A DNA stretch of 43,866 nt. Origin: Rhodospirillaceae bacterium. Lineage in GTDB: Bacteria; Pseudomonadota; Alphaproteobacteria; MPNO01; UBA2964. This document shows, in pieces, positions 38,726 through 43,866 of this stretch. How positions within the stretch are numbered: position 1 is the first letter of the stretch; each line of letters begins with the position of its first letter. The notes beneath the pieces are model-generated. The model saw nothing but the letters and a program-made list of their open reading frames with translations. It did no database searches and was not told the origin of the DNA. Position numbers and translations under genes: made by a program. The stretch spans positions 1-43,866 of the forward strand of contig JABJKO010000098.1 of assembly GCA_018660305.1 (NCBI GenBank). The letters run 5' to 3'.

Positions 38726-39949
38726 TCAGATATCGAGCAGGATGCGCTCGGGGTCTTCGATGCATTCCTTGACCCGCACCAGGAACGTCACCGCCTCGGA
38801 CCCGTCGATGATGCGATGGTCATAAGACAAAGCGAGATACATCATGGGGCGCACTTCCACCGAATTGCCGATGGCCATGGGGCGCGGCTGGATCTTGTGC
38901 ATACCCAGAATGCCCGATTGCGGCGGGTTGAGGATGGGCGTCGACATGAGCGAACCGTAAACCCCACCATTGGTGATGGTGAAACTGCCGCCGGTCAGCT
39001 CATCGATGCTGAGTTCGCCGTTGCGGGCGCGGCGGCCGAGATCGCCGATCTGCTTTTCGATGTCGGCAAAGGATTTTCCATCGGCATTGCGTAGAACCGG
39101 GACGACGAGCCCCTGATCGGTGCCCACCGCGACGCCGAGATCCACATAGTTGCGATAGACCATATCGTCGCCATCGATCATGGCGTTGACCGCCGGGATC
39201 TCGTTGAGGGCTACGATACAGGCCTTGGCGAAGAACGACATGAAGCCGAGTTTCACCGCATGCTTTTTTTCGAACCGGTCGCGGTATTTTTCGCGGCAGG
39301 CCATCACATTGGTCATATCCACCTCGTTAAAGGTGGTCAGCATGGCAGCCGTGTTCTGCGCTTCCTTGAGACGCTCGGCGATGCGCTTGCGCAGCCGCGT
39401 CATGCGCACCCGCTCTTCGCCACGCTCGTCCGCAGCTGCCGTTGGCGCGGCGGGTGCCTTGGCTTCGGCGGGTGCGGCGGGTGCCGCACCACCCTCCATA
39501 AAGGCTATGACGTCACCCTTGGTCAGGCGACCGTCTTTGCCGGTGCCGCTGATCTGCGCCGGATCGAGATTGTTCTCATCCACCAGCTTGCGGACCGCCG
39601 GCGACAGGGAAACGCCTTCATTTCCCTGGGGCTCTGCGGCCGGTGGCGGTGCAGGAGCGGCTTTTTCCGGCTCGGGTGCCTTGGTCTCAGGGGTTTTGGG
39701 CGTAGCAACCACCGTGCCACCGTCGCCGATGATGCCGAGAAGCGCGCCGACTTCGACCTCGGATCCCTCCGCGGCGACAATTTCGGACAGGGTCCCCGCT
39801 TCCGATGCGGGCACTTCCAGCGTCACCTTATCGGTCTCAAGCTCGACCAGCGGTTCATCCCGCGCGACCGCATCGCCGACCGATTTGAACCATTTGGCGA
39901 CCGTCGCTTCGGTCACCGATTCGCCAAGCTGTGGCACCGTAATTTCCAT
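38726..39949 (-). CDS. sucB: 2-oxoglutarate dehydrogenase E2 (dihydrolipoyl succinyltransferase)
   Basis: The 407-residue protein has one lipoyl domain ([15 protein letters not shown]; lipoyl lysine Lys41 in [11 protein letters not shown]), a Pro/Ala/Glu-rich hinge, a peripheral subunit-binding domain ([19 protein letters not shown], about 108-145), a second hinge and the catalytic domain ending with [11 protein letters not shown] carrying the active histidine. The start at 39949 fits the family; an ATG at 39961 would add four residues. Confidence 0.96.
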   Translation of the reverse strand: MEITVPQLGESVTEATVAKWFKSVGDAVARDEPLVELETDKVTLEVPASEAGTLSEIVAAEGSEVEVGALLGIIGDGGTVVATPKTPETKAPEPEKAAPAPPPAAEPQGNEGVSLSPAVRKLVDENNLDPAQISGTGKDGRLTKGDVIAFMEGGAAPAAPAEAKAPAAPTAAADERGEERVRMTRLRKRIAERLKEAQNTAAMLTTFNEVDMTNVMACREKYRDRFEKKHAVKLGFMSFFAKACIVALNEIPAVNAMIDGDDMVYRNYVDLGVAVGTDQGLVVPVLRNADGKSFADIEKQIGDLGRRARNGELSIDELTGGSFTITNGGVYGSLMSTPILNPPQSGILGMHKIQPRPMAIGNSVEVRPMMYLALSYDHRIIDGSEAVTFLVRVKECIEDPERILLDI

Positions 39950-40000
39950 AATCCTCACCATCTCCCGGTGTGCATTGTTCCAAACCCGCCGTGGCAGGCA

Positions 40001-42898
40001 TCACGCAATCATCAACGCGTCCTGAACCAACTGTTCCTGTTCCCTGGCATGGCGCTTCGCCAGACCGGTGGCCGGCGACGCCGCTTCGGCCCGGCCGCAA
40101 TAGAGGGGCCGCCGCGCCGTACCGCCGATTTCGGTGAGCAACGCTTCAATGCGGCGGTCCACGAAACTCCAGGCGCCCATATTAGCGGGCTCCTCCTGAC
40201 ACCAGACCACATCGGCATTGGTGTAACGCTCCAGTTCCTTGGTCAACGACATCCTCGGGAACGGATAAATCTGCTCCAGCCGCACCAGCGCGATATCGTC
40301 GATGCCCTGCTCGGCGCGCGCCGCGTAGAGATCGTAATAAACCTTGCCGGAACACAGCACGACACGGCGGATCTTCTTGTCATCCACCAGTGTGTCGGTC
40401 TCGCTCAGCACGCGGCGGTAATAGCTGCCGGCCGCCATGTCCTTGAGCGACGAGGTACACAGCTTGTGCCGTAGCAGCGATTTCGGCGTCATGACGACAA
40501 GCGGCTTGCGGAATTTTCGATGAATCTGGCGCCGCAGCATGTGATAGTAATTGGCGGGCGTCGACGGCACCGCGACCTGCATATTATCCTCGCCGCAGAG
40601 CTGCAGATAACGCTCCAGCCGGGCCGAGGAATGCTCGGGCCCCTGGCCTTCGAAACCGTGGGGCAACAACAGGACGATGCCCGACATGCGGAGCCACTTG
40701 CTCTCCGCCGATGAAATAAACTGATCGATGATCACCTGAGCGCCGTTGGCGAAATCGCCGAACTGCGCTTCCCACATGACCAGCGCATCGGGCTCCACCA
40801 GGCTGTAACCATATTCGAACCCGAGGATGGCGGCTTCCGAGAGCGGGCTGTTATGGGCGACGAACCGGGCCTGATCGTCGCTCACATTGGCAAGCGGCAC
40901 CCAGTGTTTCTCGGTTTCCTGATCGATGAGATGGGCGTGCCGCTGCGAGAAGGTACCGCGCTGGACATCCTGGCCGGCGAGCCGGACCAGATAGCCCTCC
41001 GAAACCAGCGTGCCAAAGGCCATCGCCTCGGCAGTGGACCAGTCAAATCCCTCGCCGGTCTCCACCATCTTGCGGCGGGCACCCATGACACGCTTGAGCC
41101 GGGGATGGAGGTTAAAATCATCGGGCACATGGGTGACGGCCAGACCCACCTGCTTGAGCTTTTCCTCCGCAAGATCGGTCTTGCCCCGGCGATCCTCGAC
41201 TGTCGGCGCGACGTTGATATGGGACCATTTGCCATCCAGCCAGTCCGCCTTATTGGGTTTGTAGGCATTGGCGGCTTCGAAATCCCGGTCGAGCTGCTCC
41301 CGGTCTTCACGGGTTATCTCGTCGACCCGTTCCGGGGTAATGGTGCCTTCACGGACAAGTTTTTCGGCATAAATCGCACGCGTACTCGGGTGTTTCGCGA
41401 TCTTCTTGTACATGAGCGGCTGGGTGAAAGCCGGCTCGTCGCCTTCATTGTGACCGAAGCGGCGATAACACCACATGTCGATCACCACATCCTTGCGGAA
41501 TTCCTGACGGAATTCGGTGGCGATACGGGCGACGTGAAGCACCGCTTCCACGTCATCGCCATTCACGTGAAGAATTGGCGCCTGCACGATCTTGGCGACG
41601 TCGGACGGGTAGGGCGAGGACCGCGAATCCATGGGGTTGGTGGTAAAGCCGATCTGGTTGTTGACCACCACATGGATGGTGCCGCCAGTGCGGTAACCTT
41701 TCACATCGGACAAATCGAAACATTCGGCGACCAGCCCCTGACCGGCAAAGGCGGCATCGCCATGCATCAGGATACCGAGCACCCGGCGGCGCTCGCGATC
41801 ACGGATCTGGCGCTGTTTCGCCCGCACCCTGCCCACCACCACCGGATCCACCGCTTCCAGATGCGACGGGTTGGGCGACAGGGACAAATGGACGGTCTTG
41901 CCGTCGAATTCGCGGTCGGCCGAGGTCCCGAGATGGTATTTCACATCGCCGGAGCCCTGGACTTCCTCGGGGCTGGCGCTTTGCCCCTGGAACTCGGACA
42001 GGATCGCCGCATAGGGCTTGTTCATGACATGGGCCAGCACAGACAAACGCCCCCGGTGGGGCATGCCGATGACCACTTCCTCGATACCGAGCTGGCTGCC
42101 CCGTTTGAGGATCTGCTCAAGAGCCGGCATGAGGGCTTCACCGCCATCGAGGCCGAACCGCTTGGTACCGGGATATTTGGTGTTGATGAAGGATTCGAAC
42201 CCTTCCGCCTCGGTCAGGCGCTCGAGGATGGTTTCTTTGCCAAGCGGCGTGAATTCGGGCCGGTTATGGTGGCCTTCGACGCGTTCCTGGATCCACTGCT
42301 TCTGATCGGGCTCCTGGATATGCATAAACTCGACACCGATGGTGCGGCAATAAGTCCCCTGCACTATCTCGACGATCTCACGCAGGGTCGGGTTATCGAG
42401 TCCCAGTACATTGTCGATGAAGATGTGCCGGTCGAGATCGGCATCGGTGAATCCGTAGGAATGGTAATCGAGCTCAGCATGCTCTTCCGGCTGATGGATG
42501 CCCAGCGGGTCCAGCGTCGCGGCGAGATGGCCGCGCACCCGGTAGGAGCGAATCAGCATCAGCGCGTGGAGCGAATCCTTGATCGCCGCATGAACGTCCT
42601 CGGTGGAAGCCGTCGCCGCCCCGTTGGGGGACGCCGCGACAGCATCGGTCTCGGCGATGGCCTCGGCGACGCCATTGCCGGCTCTGGTGCCAACCACACG
42701 CGGCTTGCGGGGCGACCAGCTTGCCCCTTCGAGCGCCTTCAGGACGCCCGGCGCATCCTCGGCAAGCTCGCCGAAGAATTGCTGCCAGCTGGCATCCACA
42801 GAGCTGGGGTTTTCTGCATAACGGGCATATAGCTCCTCGATGAAGGCGCTGTTGGCGCCCGCGAGAAACGACATGTGTTCCGATGGCCCTATCGACAT
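40001..42898 (-). CDS. sucA: 2-oxoglutarate dehydrogenase E1
   Basis: The 965-residue thiamine-diphosphate enzyme decarboxylates 2-oxoglutarate. Visible are the N-terminal FLAGANSAFIEELYARY (E2-binding end), RSYRVRGHLAATLDPL, IGMPHRGRLSVLAHV, LMHGDAAFAGQGLVAE and NNQIGFTTNP (ThDP and metal binding), and AQFGDFANGAQVIIDQF. The start MSIGPSEHMSFLAGANS is preferred over one 16 codons earlier. It lies 51 bp before sucB. Confidence 0.97.
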   Translation of the reverse strand: MSIGPSEHMSFLAGANSAFIEELYARYAENPSSVDASWQQFFGELAEDAPGVLKALEGASWSPRKPRVVGTRAGNGVAEAIAETDAVAASPNGAATASTEDVHAAIKDSLHALMLIRSYRVRGHLAATLDPLGIHQPEEHAELDYHSYGFTDADLDRHIFIDNVLGLDNPTLREIVEIVQGTYCRTIGVEFMHIQEPDQKQWIQERVEGHHNRPEFTPLGKETILERLTEAEGFESFINTKYPGTKRFGLDGGEALMPALEQILKRGSQLGIEEVVIGMPHRGRLSVLAHVMNKPYAAILSEFQGQSASPEEVQGSGDVKYHLGTSADREFDGKTVHLSLSPNPSHLEAVDPVVVGRVRAKQRQIRDRERRRVLGILMHGDAAFAGQGLVAECFDLSDVKGYRTGGTIHVVVNNQIGFTTNPMDSRSSPYPSDVAKIVQAPILHVNGDDVEAVLHVARIATEFRQEFRKDVVIDMWCYRRFGHNEGDEPAFTQPLMYKKIAKHPSTRAIYAEKLVREGTITPERVDEITREDREQLDRDFEAANAYKPNKADWLDGKWSHINVAPTVEDRRGKTDLAEEKLKQVGLAVTHVPDDFNLHPRLKRVMGARRKMVETGEGFDWSTAEAMAFGTLVSEGYLVRLAGQDVQRGTFSQRHAHLIDQETEKHWVPLANVSDDQARFVAHNSPLSEAAILGFEYGYSLVEPDALVMWEAQFGDFANGAQVIIDQFISSAESKWLRMSGIVLLLPHGFEGQGPEHSSARLERYLQLCGEDNMQVAVPSTPANYYHMLRRQIHRKFRKPLVVMTPKSLLRHKLCTSSLKDMAAGSYYRRVLSETDTLVDDKKIRRVVLCSGKVYYDLYAARAEQGIDDIALVRLEQIYPFPRMSLTKELERYTNADVVWCQEEPANMGAWSFVDRRIEALLTEIGGTARRPLYCGRAEAASPATGLAKRHAREQEQLVQDALMIA

Positions 42899-43001
42899 GG
42901 TCCTGTGCCTGTCCAACCCCGCTGTAAACAGCGAAACACTTGGCATACGCCCCGAAGGTTAACGGGATATGACCGATATATCGGTATTCAAAGGAGGAAT
43001 T

Positions 43002-43866
43002 TCAGCCCTTCATGATTTCGGCCATGGTGGCGCCCAGCGCCGCCGGTGAATCAGCCACCGCGATGCCCGCGCCTTTCATGGCCTCGATCTTGTCGCCGGC
43101 GCCGCCCTTACCGCCGGAAATGATCGCCCCGGCATGGCCCATGCGGCGTCCCGGCGGGGCGGTAACCCCCGCGATAAACCCGACGACGGGCTTCTTGGTC
43201 TTGGATTGTCTGAGGAATTCAGCCGCATCCTCTTCCGCCGACCCGCCGATTTCGCCAATCATCACAATGCCTTCGGTTTCCTTATCACCGAGGAACAATT
43301 CGAGACAATCGATAAAGTTGGTGCCGTTCACCGGATCGCCGCCGATCCCGATACAGGTCGTCTGACCCAATCCGGCAGCTGTCGTCTGGGCCACCGCCTC
43401 ATAGGTCAGGGTTCCCGACCGCGACACGATCCCGATCCTGCCGCGCTGATGAATATGACCCGGCATGATGCCGATCTTGCACTCATCGGGCGTGATGACA
43501 CCGGGGCAGTTGGGGCCGACCAGCCGGGTCGAAGACCCATCGAGGGCCCGCTTGACCCGCACCATATCGAGTACCGGGATGCCTTCGGTGATGCAGATCA
43601 CCAGCGGAATTTCCGCATCGATGGCTTCCGCGATGGCGTCTCCGGCGAAGGGCGGCGGCACATAGATGACGCTCGCATTGCAGCCGGTTTTCTCCACCGC
43701 GTCGGCAACCGTATCAAAGACCGGCAGATCTAGATGCTCCGTCCCGCCCTTGCCGGGCGTCACCCCGCCCACCATCTGGGTGCCGTAGGCGATGGCCTGT
43801 TCGGAATGAAAGGTGCCCTGGGCGCCGGTAAAGCCCTGGCAGATGACCTTGGTGTTCTTATCGACG
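43002..43866 (-). CDS. sucD: succinyl-CoA synthetase subunit alpha (N-terminus cut by window edge)
   Basis: The visible 287 residues begin [17 protein letters not shown], so only about the first four codons lie beyond the right edge. CoA-binding features ([31 protein letters not shown]), [28 protein letters not shown] and the phosphohistidine motif [18 protein letters not shown] are intact. With the beta subunit it makes ATP or GTP from succinyl-CoA. The order sucD-sucA-sucB-lpdA on one strand is the alphaproteobacterial TCA operon. Confidence 0.97.
   Translation of the reverse strand, partial: VDKNTKVICQGFTGAQGTFHSEQAIAYGTQMVGGVTPGKGGTEHLDLPVFDTVADAVEKTGCNASVIYVPPPFAGDAIAEAIDAEIPLVICITEGIPVLDMVRVKRALDGSSTRLVGPNCPGVITPDECKIGIMPGHIHQRGRIGIVSRSGTLTYEAVAQTTAAGLGQTTCIGIGGDPVNGTNFIDCLELFLGDKETEGIVMIGEIGGSAEEDAAEFLRQSKTKKPVVGFIAGVTAPPGRRMGHAGAIISGGKGGAGDKIEAMKGAGIAVADSPAALGATMAEIMKG

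Noticed and set aside
40853..42832. 659-codon open frame on the + strand
   Set aside because: It lies wholly antisense to sucA; high GC leaves few stops in the opposing frame. The translation is Gly/His-rich with no domain pattern.

Overview
The window looks like a high-GC alphaproteobacterial chromosome, most likely Rhodospirillales or a nearby order. This is inferred from gene content and order: rplU-rpmA-obgE-proB-proA-nadD-rsfS-rlmH-gpmI-envC-ctpA-YibQ-like-rppH; an F1-only atpHAGDC operon without F0 genes; priA/fsa/DUF484/xerC; and a sucD-sucA-sucB-lpdA block. No rRNA, CRISPR array, insertion sequence or prophage is visible.

Layout. (1) 1-1727: the N-terminal part of a large DUF4011-type superfamily 1 helicase, clearly lower in GC than its neighbours, abutting the 3' end of a tRNA-Ser(CGA) gene; this looks like the edge of an acquired island. 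(2) 2248-14543, + strand: ribosomal proteins L21 and L27, the ribosome-assembly GTPase Obg, proline synthesis (ProB, ProA), NAD synthesis (NadD), ribosome silencing and modification (RsfS, RlmH), phosphoglycerate mutase, and an envelope set (EnvC-like activator, CtpA protease, divergent polysaccharide deacetylase) ending in RppH. (3) 14483-17123, - strand: a di-iron ferritin-like protein, GlnK and AmtB; then a divergent soluble CBS-domain histidine kinase (17469-18674, +). (4) 18720-27105, - strand: atpHAGDC, glutaminase and PriA. (5) 27181-30406, + strand: transaldolase/FSA, DUF484, XerC and a DMT-type exporter. (6) 30476-36516: an accessory metabolic patch with two paralogous TauD-type Fe(II)/2-oxoglutarate oxygenases, an unrecognised alpha/beta hydrolase, a degenerate dienelactone-hydrolase/NTF2 fusion and an MFS transporter. 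In its middle lies an unusual non-housekeeping unit: a near-perfect sigma-54 promoter with upstream direct repeats, a start-site inverted repeat, a 29-codon hydrophobic ORF with a strong ribosome binding site, a hairpin and an intrinsic terminator, bracketed by two inverted copies of a long palindromic repeat. (7) 36518-37190: tandemly duplicated small membrane proteins. (8) 37280-43866, - strand: lpdA, sucB, sucA and the C-terminal bulk of sucD (2-oxoglutarate dehydrogenase and succinyl-CoA synthetase), cut by the window edge.

The best candidate for something undescribed is the sigma-54-driven unit at 32727-33041. Next are the oxygenase reading frame that has a good Shine-Dalgarno but no ATG/GTG/TTG start, the tRNA-adjacent helicase, and the CBS-kinase fusion beside amtB-glnK.
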